From NCBI RefSeq assembly GCF_963678635.1, contig NC_087063.1, positions 10,636,386-10,700,385 of the forward strand: a DNA stretch of 64,000 nt. Reading direction: 5' to 3'. Positions 1 through 9,939 of the stretch are shown here, piece after piece. Under the pieces are notes generated by a model. The model worked only from the letters and a program-made list of their open reading frames with translations, was not told the DNA's origin and ran no database searches. Made by a program: the position numbers and the translations under genes. This DNA comes from Symsagittifera roscoffensis. Its lineage: Eukaryota; Xenacoelomorpha; Acoela; Convolutidae. Positions within the stretch are counted from its first letter, which is position 1. The number at the start of each line of letters is the position of its first letter.

Positions 1-38
1 CTAATTTTCACGGCACATCCTTAAATAAGTCCTTTTTT

Positions 39-645
39 TTGCGATTCCGTCAACACAAGTACGCCTTCTCCGCGGATATAGAGGGTATGTTCCTCCAGGT
101 AGGAGTCCTCGCCCGCGATCAAATTTCAATCCGTTTTTTGTGGCGGGAGGATACCACTTCCGATGTGGTAGTTCATCAGTACACTGACCATATATTCGGC
201 GCACGGGATTCGCCTAAGTGCGCCAATTTCGCGTTGCGAAAAACAGCGGCTGATAATATGTCCACATACACTGAGGCCGTCTCAGTCGTAAATGAAAAAT
301 TTTACATGGACGTTTACTTGGATTCGTTCGAAAACGTTACCCAGGCAATTAAATTTAGCCGCGACTTGGTTTCGTTACTAAAGTTGGGAGGACTTAATTT
401 GACTAAATTTGTCAGTATTGCTGACGAAATCACTTCAGCAATGAACCCCGAGGATTGTGAGACCTCGTTTTCACCCATCAAGGAAAACTGTAACGTTGCA
501 GAACAATCATCGCACGTCTTAGGTCTTAAGTGGGACCATGTGAAAGACACATTGGTTGTTAGCAAAGGCGTGGATCGTCCTCTCGTTAAGGCAATAACTC
601 AACGAACCGTCTTCAGTTTCGTCTCTTCTGTGTTTGACCCTGTTG
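39..645 (+). pseudogene. Bel/Pao reverse transcriptase fragment
   Basis: The open frame begins inside the RT palm, with the first catalytic aspartate in SADIEGMF at about 76-99. The usual FLW segment and the HIFGARDSP motif follow. The second catalytic box reads YMDVYLDSF where the family has Tyr-x-Asp-Asp, so one of the paired aspartates is valine and the enzyme is expected to be dead. The frame runs on to FVSSVFDP near 640 and is then lost. No start codon is expected because this is an internal part of a polyprotein cut by the window edge. Confidence 0.85.
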
Positions 646-1529
646 TGTTAGAGCTCCATACACAGTTAGGGCCCGTCTTTTGCTTAAAGACATTTGGAAA
701 ATCAGTGGCCAAAGTTGGGACGATCAATTGCCGGAAGAGATAAGAGACAAATTTCTCGAGTGGCACTCCGGTCTCCCTCTCTTAGGGCAACTGACTATTC
801 CCCGTTGTTACTTCACAGAGCCTGTGGATCAAATTGAGCTCCACATGATCGGTGATAGCTCGCAGGACGTTTTCTGTGCGCTTGGGTTTTGCGTGCGCGA
901 CTCTCGGGTTCACACAAAAAGTAAATAGCCTTTATCTTTTAAAAAGCTCGGGTTGCGCCCATGAAAGCGCTATCTATACCGAACTAGAGCTTCAAGCTGC
1001 TCTGCTCGCCACACGACCGGAAGATGATATAATGACAGCCCTTGCTGTCAGCATTAACCATGTCTACATTTGGACAGGTAGTACAACAGTTTTGCAGTGG
1101 CTAAACTCCACTGAAAAATTACCTGTATTCGTCGCTAATCGTGTCGGCGAAATCCTCGAATCGACCACTATTGATGAGTGGCACCATGTTCTGAGCGGCG
1201 ATAATCCAGCTGATACCGTTACGCGGGCGATTTCGTCGGAAACCCTCAAGGATAGCAGCTGGGTTATTTGTCCGAGCATTCTCAGGACTACTGATTGGCC
1301 GGTTATACCCGACGAACGTGTGATCAATAAAATTAGTTTGAAGGGTCCTTCTTGTGATGTTGATAATTGCTTGGAGACATCATCTTCCTTCGTCACCGAT
1401 GTCACATCCATCATATATCCCGAATACGGGTTCAATTGGGAAAGGTTCAGTTCCTTTACGAGATATAAAAGAGTAGTCGCTTTTATGATGAGGATGCTGC
1501 CTTCACATAAGCATTTTTGTGGTAAGTGA
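646..1529 (+). pseudogene. Bel/Pao RNase H / A17-type region, frameshifted
   Basis: Two overlapping frames (680-928 and about 915-1529) together cover the region that follows RT in Bel/Pao elements. HMIGDSSQDVF corresponds to the first RNase H aspartate and ELELQAALLATR to the following glutamate helix. VYIWTGSTTVLQWL matches the family segment that normally has Asp after Trp-Thr; here it is Gly. DNPADTVTRA is the conserved NPAD box. The frame switch near 915-930 and the lost catalytic residue show decay. The region should not be called as host genes even though the individual frames are long. Confidence 0.8.
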
Positions 1530-2880
1530 ACTTGATACCCCACTGAACTTGAGACTGCAGAATGCAAACTGATTCATCTTGCTCAGATGGAATCCTTCCC
1601 CGTTGAGTTAATAGTAATCATAGTAAGAATAAGAATAAAATGTTAAGAATAATAGTAAAATTGCCACATAATCTCCGTTTATCGGTCCCGCTGGTATCAT
1701 TCGTTCCACAGGACGGATCGTGAGCTTAATGGATACCGAGTTTGATACTAAGCACCCAATATTACTCGACGCCCGACATACCCTAGTTCGTTTGTTGGCT
1801 AGTAACCTCCATCATTATTATTTTCATCAAGGTTTAGATTACATGCGCTTCGTTTTAAATATAATATATGCAATACTTGGGTTGCGTCGACTACTTCGGT
1901 CTATCGAAAGTCAATGTGTAACATGCCGTAAACGCAAAGCAAGTACCATCCAGCCAATTATGTCCGATTTACCTCTCCGACGTCTCGGATATAAGCAACC
2001 ACCCTTTAATCATACGGGTGTGGATTACTTTGGACCGCTTTACGTTCCGGTTTGCAGAAACACTGAAAAAAGATGGGGATTTTTTTTCACTTGCCTCACC
2101 ACCAGGGCTGTACAGCTGGAGATTGTACCATCCCTGGACACTAGTTCTTGTGTCATGGGCATTGAACGATTCATTGCAGGTCGTGGTACACCAAGCACGA
2201 TCTGGTCGGATAACGGAACTTCGTTGGTGCGGAAAAGGAACTACTTGCTTGCACCAAGAGCTGCAATGGCATGGTTCCGACCATTTTTGCACAAAAAGAT
2301 GCTACTTGGAAATTTAACCCGCCAGGCGCACCCCATCATGGCGGCTCCTGGGAGCACCTTGTCCGAAGCGTGAAGCGCGTGCTTTACGATATACTAGGCA
2401 GTAGGCGAGTCACCGAAAAAGTGTTAGGAACAACACTCTGCTTAGTTGAGCAGGCTTTGAATTCGAGGCCAATCACAACCGTTTGTACTGATTCACGTGA
2501 GTTAGAAGCGTTAACCCCAAACCGCTTTTTGCTTGGACAACATGCCACAAGCTTTCCTTCGCTTTTACCTCGGGAGTACTTCGATCACAAGAAAATGTAC
2601 GTGCGAGCGCAGTCATATGCTAACGCGATTTGGTCTCGTTGGCTTCGAGAATATGTTCCCTCACTGAATAAGCGTGTCAAGTGGCACACTAATTCTGACT
2701 CCACTCCTAAGACAGGCGATCTCGTGTGGGTGATTGAGCCCTATAGTCCGCGTGGGCACTACTCTCTCGCCCGAATCGTCAAGTTAAACTACGGACAGGA
2801 CTGTTGCGCTCGATCCGCCCTTGTTAAGACCGCAACCCGTGAAGTCACTCGGCTGACTAATAAGCTCGCTCCGGTTCTTC
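1530..2880 (+). pseudogene. Bel/Pao integrase and C-terminal domain, frameshifted
   Basis: After a short AT-rich insertion (about 1612-1670), the frame 1720-2250 carries the integrase zinc-binding part (HHYYFHQG, then CVTCRKRK) and the core (GVDYFGPL with the first Asp, WSDNGT with the second). A frameshift near 2240-2270 moves the rest into the frame read to 2880. That part contains PPGAPHHGGSWEHLVR with the catalytic Glu position (WEH), then FLLGQ and the terminal domain TGDLVWVIEP...SLARIV typical of Pao polyproteins. The overlapping frame 2018-2317 is only a shadow. Confidence 0.85.
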
Positions 2881-2888
2881 CTTCTTCA

Positions 2889-2906
2889 AGGGGGGGGGGG
2901 GGAGGA
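2889..2906 (+). other. polypurine tract of Bel/Pao element 1
   Basis: An uninterrupted purine run (AAG, then a long G run, then AGGA) ends exactly where TGTTGCAACGC begins at 2907. This is the position and composition expected for the plus-strand primer site next to a 3' LTR. The element at 44685-51726 has the same arrangement (purines, then TGTT at 51727). Only the start of the LTR is recognisable, because an (AT)n tract follows within 35 bp. Confidence 0.6.
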
Positions 2907-2938
2907 TGTTGCAACGCAAATGTAAGCGAGAGTATAAA

Positions 2939-2941
<3 letters not shown>

Positions 2942-3016
<75 letters not shown>
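2942..3016. repeat. (AT)n microsatellite
   Basis: About 37 uninterrupted AT dinucleotides. It lies directly downstream of the Bel/Pao LTR start, in what would be the LTR U3 region. Tyr-Ile ORFs on both strands here are artefacts of the repeat. Confidence 0.98.
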
Positions 3017-3020
<4 letters not shown>

Positions 3021-3059
3021 AAACACAAGCTTGAATATGATTGGACCAAAATGTAACAA

Positions 3060-3140
3060 CCATAAGCACAGACCGAGCGGCCTAGGGACAAGGCTCTCAC
3101 GCCGGTCAACTGGATTCGAGTCTCCCATACGCAGACCTTA
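3060..3140 (+). repeat. tRNA-derived repeat (SINE-like head)
   Basis: GACCGAGCGGCCTAGGG at 3071-3087 matches the A-box/D-arm of class II tRNAs (Leu/Ser type, GGCCGAGCGG). GGATTCGAGTC at 3112-3122 matches the polymerase III B-box. The A-to-B spacing suits a tRNA-like transcript. The T-stem and acceptor stem do not pair, so this is a decayed tRNA gene or the head of a tRNA-derived SINE rather than a working tRNA. A short hairpin (GGGGCTATAGCCCC, 3157-3170) lies just downstream. Confidence 0.5.
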
Positions 3141-4347
3141 AAACAAGTAGACCCGAGGGGCTATAGCCCCATTCGACCGTTTTTTACTGTTTTTTGGTTC
3201 TAATTCGGTTCAGCCTTGATTAAGACTGACCGCAAAAAAGAGCAACTTGTCTCAAGGACATTACCGACCGGTTCTTGTGGCTAGCTTGCGCCAAATACAT
3301 ACAAAAAAAGTTGTACCGAAACAAGATGATGTTGTACCGAAACATGATGTTATGCTCGACCGAATTTATGATGAGTTTCCGAGAGTTTTTGCCGGTAAAT
3401 TCTCTCGTTTAATTCAAACTATTTGACTTCATTTTTTTTACGGAGATTAGGCGCACAAGCGCCATCTTAAAATGTTTTCTTCATAACTTTAAGTCGACAT
3501 TGTCGACATTTAAAGTCGACTTTAAGTCGATATTAAGCCGAATTGGCGAAAACTATAGAAGGTTTGGTGAACGACTCAAAACTTTTTCCAATAAGCTGAA
3601 GAGCTATACCCAGACAAAACAAACTCAGAAAATACTCCAGAAAAGAAATGACGACCTTCGCATCTGCTCAAAATTCTTTGTTAGAAATCGGTGGAAGAAC
3701 AAAGGTCGTTTTTTTTGTATTAAGCAAACCAATCAATGCGATCATGTTCTCTCTTAATATTTCTAAAAATTAAATTGCAGAATTGAGAATTCGGGCGGAA
3801 TATGTAAAAAGACACTTGTATTGCATGCGGGGGAAAGTTTTTCAAAAATGGGAAAAAATGATTTTTTTTCATGCTCTTTAGAAAATTTTGATCAGAGCTT
3901 ACAACCAAATCTAGTTCAAAATATTTAAAGGGCAGTGCGAACATTCAGGATATTTGCCTTGATACGTCTTTGTTGTTTCTGTAATGCGTTAATCAGAGTA
4001 AGCTGCTATTGGTAGTGTTTTTTAACATTCGAAACCTCGAGCGCCTGAACGCCGATTGATAAAGGAGTGAGTGTTTATATGGAGATCATATTTGCAAACA
4101 GTGTTTGATTCAAGTGAAAACATTCTTGATATGTACTTAATTTTTGTTAGACTGTGAACTGTTGAAACAACTCAACGATTGATATTCAGTTGAATTTTAA
4201 TAGTTTATAAGTTTATAAGACTGAAATGTTGCTACTATTGTCATCGACTATTATTCTTCTGTGTAAGATGATCTTTCCTGATGTACTTAATAATTGCTTT
4301 TTTTCCTGATGTTTGGTAAAATTGCGTAAGATCTCAAAACTTCGTCG
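3141..4347. other. non-coding stretch, no gene supported
   Basis: AT-rich sequence with homopolymer runs. GTCGAC palindromes cluster at 3490-3531. The frame at 3500-3757 is Lys-rich and lacks a convincing splice context. This interval may hold the upstream exon(s) of host gene 1, because the first exon identified (4681) starts in phase 0 without an ATG, but none could be supported. Confidence 0.5.
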
Positions 4348-4630
4348 GGCGGCGGATTTAGGGGGGGGGCGGAGTTGTTCGACCCTCTGCCGACCCAAAG
4401 GGTCCCCCCTTCGTTATATTTTGAGATATCTATTTTTCGTGACGGAGCCTAAAATGTTTTATTAATAATGAAGGGGTAGGTAGCGCGTCAAAATTGGTCA
4501 AAGTTTTTCAAAAAAAGCCTAAAAACGCCTTTTTGGCCAGTTTTTTCAAAGTTTTGCATGCAGCGCACAAAGTTCGGCCGAAACAAGGTCTTTTTTGAAA
4601 ATCCGCCCTCCTCCTCAAGAAAATCCTAGC
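4348..4630 (+). repeat. dispersed G-rich-ended repeat (family D)
   Basis: It starts with GGCGGATTTAGGGGGGGG, continues through GACCCTCTGCCGACCCAAAG and ends with GAAAATCCGCCCTCCTC, so the two ends are roughly inverted (GGCGGATTT and AAATCCGCC). Members with the same landmarks lie at 13391-13790 and 24940-25205 (+), and at 25815-26010, 56640-57055 and 60555-60915 (-). It has no coding capacity. Confidence 0.7.
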
Positions 4631-4680
4631 CCCTGCTTCGTAGAAAGGACAACCTGTATTTGGTATAATTTTATGCTTAG

Positions 4681-4792
4681 TATTTTTCGAATTTTGGGTA
4701 CGTTTTCGACTATCGCGCTATCAACACCAAAGACTTCGGTACGCTGCTCCTTGTTAAGGAACTCCATGTTCGGAAACCGGATGGCTTTTTAA
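4681..4792 (+). CDS. host gene 1, exon a
   Basis: After an acceptor ending TTATGCTTAG, 37 codons are open in phase 0, beginning YFSNFGYVFDYRAINTK and ending with KPDGFL plus one base, before GTGAAA. The end phase (1) matches the start of the next exon across a 135-nt intron. GC content is well above the flanks. No ATG is present, so upstream exon(s) are missing. The same frame would stop at 4828 if not spliced. The product is not recognised. Confidence 0.6.
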
Positions 4793-4927
4793 GTGAAAAA
4801 TTAGATATCTCCAGATACTAAAGTATTAAAGTCCAATTGATGTCAAAGAACCACCACTTTTTGAACACGCATTATCTGGCGCCGTCGAATCTTATTTTTC
4901 TCTTCATCATATCGATTTTTTTTTCAG

Positions 4928-5036
4928 CTCTGCTTCCGAAGCAACAGGCAGTGATGGTCGCCTCAAACTGGGAGTCCCTCGTATTTGTTCTTCCCCACCA
5001 CAGCAACGAACTCAGCCGGAAGTGCGCACTCTTCAG
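4928..5036 (+). CDS. host gene 1, exon b
   Basis: It is bounded by a strong acceptor (a T run ending TTTTTTTTCAG) and a donor (CTTCAG|GTACAG). The frame is fixed by the neighbours: it takes two bases to finish the codon begun in exon a, then reads LLPKQQAVMVASNWESL and on to CALF, leaving two bases completed by exon c. A second frame is also open here (starting SASEATGSDGR), but it does not fit the phase of the 6083 exon. Unspliced, the frame runs on into the intron to 5094. The product is not recognised. Confidence 0.7.
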
Positions 5037-5216
5037 GTACAGAAAGTCACCCCAAAACACGACTTCAATCGACTTATTAAAGAATTATTATTGAGCATTT
5101 GTTTGGTAAAGAACAAACGCTCAATTGTAGAAATCAGTAAAGACCGGACGAACTAGTCTGGAAAAAAAACAAACTTAGTTTTGATAAAAAGCTTGAGATT
5201 AAAAAAAGTTTTACAA

Positions 5217-5371
5217 ATAAAAATAAGTTGATAAGTACTATATAAAATGAAAATAAGTTGATAAGTACTATATAAAATGAAAATAAGTTGATAAGTACTA
5301 TATAAAATGAAAATAAGTTGATAAGTACTATATAAAATGAAAATAAGTTGATAAGTACTATATATAGGATA
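5217..5371. repeat. five tandem copies of a 30-bp unit
   Basis: The unit AAAATAAGTTGATAAGTACT + ATATAAAATG is repeated at 5221, 5251, 5281, 5311 and 5341 with almost no divergence. It lies in the intron after exon b of host gene 1. Each unit contains a TATATAAA string. The repetitive ORFs on the minus strand (INLFSFYIVL units) are produced by the repeat and are not genes. Confidence 0.97.
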
Positions 5372-6082
5372 GTCCGTAGCTGTACAAGTAGCACAGAATG
5401 TTTCGACCATACTCTTAAAAAAAACTTTTATAAAGCCTAGAACTTCGGCATATTCGATAGTCATAGTGAAATAGACTTATTGAAAAACAGTTTGCGCTTT
5501 GAAAAGGACAAGAAACATTTAAAAATAATCAATTATTTTCTCTAACTTTTTTGAACTTTTTTTTGCATAATTTTTTGAGTTTTTGAAATTTTTTGTTTCC
5601 AAGATCGAGTTTAAAAAATGAGTAAAATGATCTTGCTTTATTAAAACTAAATTTTTAGGGATTGAAAATGATCACCCGGCTTATCGTTTTATAAGACGCC
5701 TGCTTGCTCGCTTTTTTGCTCGAAATTAGACAAAGTCAAAAACACAATATTTTGGATAATTTTTAAGGACTGAAAGGATTTTATTATGATAATATTACGG
5801 GACTTATTGCGATGATGACTTGTGGTACGTAATTTTGCGTGGAAACGAAAATAACAAATTAAACGCACCCGAATACAAAAATTCATCCCCAGTTTTAATG
5901 GTCGGAACAAATTATAACAAAAAACGTAAAAAAATGCCAAGCATTTTTTTCTGATACACTCATCCGGTAAATGTTTGTGCGCAAAAAGCTTCTTCCTAAC
6001 AATTAATTTATGCAACTTAAATCTGTTGTGTATTGGAGCATATAACGATGAATTTGTAACTATCTCCATAAAAATGTTACAG
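5372..6082. other. intron sequence of host gene 1
   Basis: AT-rich and without coding signals. At 5800-5920 it contains a fragment of the dispersed repeat marked by CACCCGAATACAAA and TTCATCCCCA. This landmark recurs near 7750 and 38370 (inverted) and in the triplicated 1.36-kb unit at 51863-55950. The minus-strand frame 5689-6069 spans this repeat and is judged spurious. Confidence 0.6.
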
Positions 6083-6240
6083 CGATCATTATTGCCTTTA
6101 TGGCTACCTGAATGATTCCTATGACGGTGGAAGACCTAGAAGGAACATTGATGCGAGGTCTGACCATGAAGAGTTCACTACTATGGCAAACAGGACATAC
6201 AAAGAAATCAACTGGTTTTCACTCAACTCTACAAATCCAG
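6083..6240 (+). CDS. host gene 1, exon c
   Basis: The acceptor is ATGTTACAG and the donor CCAG|GTAAGT is close to consensus. One leading base completes the codon from exon b, then 52 codons are open (DHYCLYGYLNDSYDGGRPRR to FSLNSTNP), leaving one base. The peptide has three N-glycosylation sequons (NDS, NRT, NST) and a Cys, which would suit a secreted or extracellular chain; that is inference. Longer frames starting at internal ATGs (6112, 6183) include intron sequence and should not be used. Confidence 0.82.
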
Positions 6241-6995
6241 GTAAGTGTTTTTGTTCCCACTATAGGCGGCAATACAGCAGTTTTCACATCACCAACTTGT
6301 ATTGGCTTCTAAAATTATATTTTTCGCATGCCGGATTTGTTTTTACCGGACAAGGGTATCCAAAAAAAAATTTCATTTTTTTCGCACGCAAATGCAGATG
6401 CCAAAATCATTTATTTATATAACTGTCAAATATGAGTACGATTTGCCATAATGAAGCCTTTTGTACGTCGTTGCATAGAAGTCAAAAACCCTGACAAAAA
6501 TTTGAATTCCGAGAACTTATTTTAACGACCGCAGTTATGTTGAGAGACTGAAATATCATTTTAGATGATTGTCCGATAAAACTTAATACATGAACTTGGA
6601 CTTAAGTAGCGAAGCAATCAAGTATTTTTGCTTTTGAGCAATCTTAATGGGTGTTCTTATTTTATATTTATCTCAAACGTCATTCATACGGGTGATTTGA
6701 TTGATTTATTTATTTTTAACTTCGTTGCTAATCTATCACTATTTAATAGTTGAAGATAACCTTTGAAATTGAAGATCTAATAGCCACGTTGGAGTTGATG
6801 TAGTTCTTACAAAAATTAGTATTAGAGATATTCGTTGACATTGGAAGATTTTGTTGAGAAAATTTTAATGCCTAGTTTGGGTCTTGTAGGTTAAGAGTGA
6901 ACAGCTCGCATGTTGGTTCTTTTCCTCTTGGATAAACTATGTTAACTTCAAAAAATTTGAAATATATTCACTTGATTTTTTTTTGTTTTGGTTAG

Positions 6996-7123
6996 GGGGT
7001 TGTTGTGGGTGGCAACTGAACATGTATGAGAAGCATGGAAGACGCAGAGGTCTCTCCCCCTCCGAGTACAACGAGAGACTCCTAGACTACTCCTCCGAAC
7101 ACAAACACCTCAATTACATCAAG
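6996..7123 (+). CDS. host gene 1, exon d
   Basis: The acceptor is TTTTGGTTAG and the donor ATCAAG|GTACCA. Two leading bases complete the Gly begun in exon c, then 42 codons read GCCGWQLNMYEKHGRRRG through to HKHLNYIK and end in phase 0. It includes an adjacent Cys pair and a basic HGRRRG patch. The stretch is markedly GC-richer than its intron flanks. The domain is not recognised. Confidence 0.82.
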
Positions 7124-7956
7124 GTACCACAGGCTCTAAAAGCTCTAAAAACTATTTTGCCCGGCAAAACTACATTTTTTAGTCAAAAAATGAAGTATTT
7201 TGGATCTGAATGAACTATTTTCAAAAACATTGAAATATTTTGGATGCTATTTAAAAAAACATTGTTTTTCTACAAAAATTAATGGTTGATTTTTTGTTAA
7301 GAGCAGCCAGCGGATAGAATGTAATGTGACATTACAAGGCCAAACGGTTTATTTTGTGAGTTGTAAGCGGAATCCTCAACAGGCTAAAATTTATTTGTCA
7401 CGGAATCCGCATTACGGCCCATTTTCTTTGATAATTTTGCTCGTTTGGACTTCACGACGTTTTATTAGTCAAAGTTGCTTCAAAAGCAGCCGAATTTCAC
7501 TATGTGCAATTCATAAAGAAGTACTAATACATGTGTCTGGTATGTCAGTCCGCAACTGTAAGTAGAATCAGCAAAATGTAAATGGAATCCTCAAACTGTA
7601 TATGGAATCCGGATTTGGTTTTTGGAACCTACTAACATATTTAGTTAGATACTTAAATTACTCGTTGAACTCGATTTCAAAAATTGAGAATCAATTTGTA
7701 CAATTAATGTGGGCAAGTACGTGTTCCGACGAATGAAAAATGGAGAGCTTTGTATTCGGGTGTAATTTATTTTTTTAACGCAAAATAAGGTACCTCAAAT
7801 TATCATTGGAATGGACCGAGTGTTAGGGCACTTGTAGTAGGGACTCATAATTCCTAAATGTTTTCTCAGTGTCGAGTTCATTATAAAAAACTTAAATTTT
7901 TTACTTAGATTTTTAGGCTTTAAAACCCTAAATTAAAATAAAATTACCATATCTCT
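7124..7956. other. intron sequence of host gene 1
   Basis: Start of the 5.7-kb intron. Three 20-bp tandem units of the form TGTAAATGGAATCCTCAAAC lie at 7557-7616, with a fourth isolated copy near 7363. A reverse-oriented fragment of the CACCCGAATACAAA repeat is near 7745-7770. The frame 7326-7565 lies over these repeats and is not supported as a gene. Confidence 0.6.
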
Positions 7957-8110
7957 GAATCATGGGTCGCACAGGGTCGAATCATGAATTGAACAGGGTC
8001 GAATCATGGGTCGAACGGGGTCGAATCATGGGTCGAACAGGGTCGAATCACGGGTCGAACAGGGTCGAATCATTAGTCGAACAAGGTCAATCACTAATCG
8101 CATTGGGTCG
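7957..8110. repeat. 22-bp minisatellite rich in GGGTCGAA
   Basis: Five to six diverging copies of a unit like GGGTCGAATCATGGGTCGAA start near 7974, 7996, 8018, 8040 and 8062. Each unit itself holds two GGGTCGAA half-units. A related TCGA-rich cluster (AAAGTCGAGCAA type) follows at 8320-8440, and others occur at 3490-3531 and 25500-25730. Confidence 0.85.
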
Positions 8111-9000
8111 AATGAGGAGCAGGTTCAGAGGTGATTTTTAGTCGGACTGTTTTTTGCTTCCAAGACTGTAAACAGATGCAAATTGTATAATTAATTGCAA
8201 AACTAACCGAGTTGTATGTTTTGCTGCTGCCCAGACTGAGGTTTTTGACACCTGATTCCGCAAAAATGGTCAACTGATGTCCGATTTTCGTCGCAAGTTA
8301 TTAGGGTTCGATTAATTCGCTCAAGGTCAGACAATGTCCAATAAAGCCGAACAAATTAGTTCAATGTCGAACAGTGTCCAATAAAGTCGAGCAAAGTCGA
8401 GCAATGTCCGTAAAGTCGAAAAAAGTCAAAAACTGACATCATTTTCGGTCGAATCATGAGACGCGTGCCTCAGTCTGGGAAGTGGCCAGGGAATTCAAAC
8501 ATAAAAACATGTATTAGTTTGTTCTACGTTAAATTTCGATTTGTTGGGCAAATTTAGTTCTCTGCTCTCTGATCTTTTGTTGTTCAGTAATCGCATCATG
8601 CTCCCTCTGGATCTGAGTTCATTTACTGAGTGCCAAAAACTACGTTCTGGCTTTTTTTCTAAGGTTTTGACCTAATAGTCTTGTTTATTTTACAACGCAC
8701 TCCTCCATCTTAGAATCATTATATACTAGCGTCAATGACACCTTCAGAAAAATTCGAGGATCTGTCAGCTAATAATGGATGTCGTAAAATAGAATCACAG
8801 GGGATTCGTTGGGTAAAAAAGGGAAAAAAGAAGCGTGGGCCCTCCCTCACACCCGCTCACTTCCTAAATCCGCTACAGGTGTAGAACAAAAAATAAAAAT
8901 ATATAATTTTTTATTTTACCGGTTGTTTTCGTGAACAGTAGTTCTCGTTGACACAAACCGTTGGTAAAATTAATTAAAGATTTTTGACGATGAAAAATTA
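8111..9000. other. intron sequence of host gene 1, TCGA-rich
   Basis: It contains the second TCGA-rich cluster (8320-8440) and, at 8850-8880, a short end-fragment of dispersed family D (TCCTAAATCCGCTACA). No exon could be supported. Confidence 0.5.
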
Positions 9001-9007
9001 CCTAAAA

Positions 9008-9127
9008 TGTATCAAGGATCAAGCGAAGTTGCACGAATCATCAAATTTATTAGAGAGACCCAGACGCCTGTCTCTTCAGCCGACGATCGATTAAAACAAG
9101 AAACATTTAATGAGGAAGATGAATCAT
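9008..9127 (+). CDS. possible small ORF or exon, unassigned
   Basis: ATG at 9008 opens 39 codons (MYQGSSEVARIIKFIRE to FNEEDES) to a TGA. The amino-acid composition is balanced and GC content is higher than in the neighbours. A second frame over the same bases is open too (MKNYLKCIKDQAK...), which weakens the case. No strong acceptor lies immediately upstream. It could be an isolated exon, a relic or chance. Confidence 0.22.
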
Positions 9128-9747
9128 GAAAAAAAAACGTTTATTTATCCCACCAGAAATAAGACTCAATCACTAACAAGGATAGCCGGTTGCTGAGCGA
9201 GTACCACGACCTTGACCCTTTAAAAATGTTTTTTTTTATTAGTGTCGTTTTTAGAGTGATTCGATAACTATACGATGGCAAAGAAAAAGTTGAATTAGGC
9301 ATGATCGACGACATTTGTCTCCACAAAACAGAAAAACAAAAAACACATGAAAAAAAACTAAAATTAAATGTCAATTTTTTGCACAATAATAATTCTTTTT
9401 AGAAAACTTTTGAGCACTTAATGAAACATCCAAAACTAGTTTTCTATTAAGTAGAATCAAGTTTGTTTATCTTAAAATATAGAAAAAAGTAAATTTCCAT
9501 ATAACGCGCGTTACTAAATTTCCATATAACGAGCGTTTTCTCAACACTGGGAAAATTTTTAACATCATTCGAATCGCGACTGAAAGGGTTTTCGCTTCAA
9601 TATGATATATCATTCGAATCATTCCGATGATTATTAGTGGTAGCTAGTGGTACCTGACTTTGCGTGGAAAAAAAATCAAAACACACGCGATTGCAAAGAT
9701 CCTCCTAATTTCAATGGTCGGAACGAAAACACCTCAAGGACCTCCTA

Positions 9748-9874
9748 TCAGGAAAACTTATAAAGAGGTTGATACGAGTCCACATATAGTCTACCTTGAA
9801 AAGGCTCCTCTTTGTAATTTAGGCCGAGTATGACGGATTTTGTGGGAATGTAATAACGGCTGTCGGGTTTGGAG
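9748..9874 (-). CDS. nested minus-strand gene, putative terminal exon
   Basis: On the minus strand an acceptor-like TTTTCCCCGAG precedes one base that completes the codon left by the exon at 9940-10073. Then 41 codons are open (SKPDSRYYIPTK, then SVILGLNYKEEPF, then YVDSYQPLYKFS) to a stop at 9748. The implied intron is only 65 nt. The frame is also open without splicing back through 9954, so the boundary is uncertain. No AATAAA is seen just beyond. The product is not recognised. Confidence 0.45.
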
Positions 9875-9939
9875 CTCGGGGAAAATTGAGGCTTATGGGG
9901 GAGACTGGTTCCCGTTACCCTCCTAATATTCTGTTTTAC

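Larger units (their letters stand above)
1..2906 (+). mobile_element. Bel/Pao LTR retrotransposon 1, 3' part, decayed
   Basis: The segment runs in the order reverse transcriptase, RNase H, integrase and C-terminal Pao domain, and ends at a polypurine tract followed by TGTT, the usual LTR start. The 5' part (gag, protease, start of RT) lies outside the window. Several frame changes and small insertions break the polyprotein, so this copy cannot be autonomous. The family call rests on Bel/Pao-specific motifs such as ADIEGMF in RT, the NPAD segment after RNase H and the WSDNGT integrase motif. It resembles the element at 44685-51726 but its LTR start differs (TGTTGCAACG against TGTTAGCGCG), so the two are related but distinct lineages. 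Confidence 0.9.

Noticed and set aside
1064-1567. 167-codon minus-strand ORF
   Set aside because: Antisense shadow of Bel/Pao element 1; the plus strand carries recognisable RNase H motifs.
3063-3137. Functional tRNA gene
   Set aside because: A- and B-box words are present but acceptor and T stems do not pair.
2789-3141. Overlapping Tyr-Ile repeat ORFs on both strands
   Set aside because: Produced entirely by the (AT)n microsatellite at 2942-3016.
3500-3757. 85-codon plus-strand ORF, Lys-rich
   Set aside because: AT-rich, overlaps GTCGAC repeats, no supported splice limits. It could hide an upstream exon of host gene 1 but cannot be shown.
5134-5464. Minus-strand repetitive ORFs
   Set aside because: Translation of the 30-bp tandem repeat; no independent coding signal.
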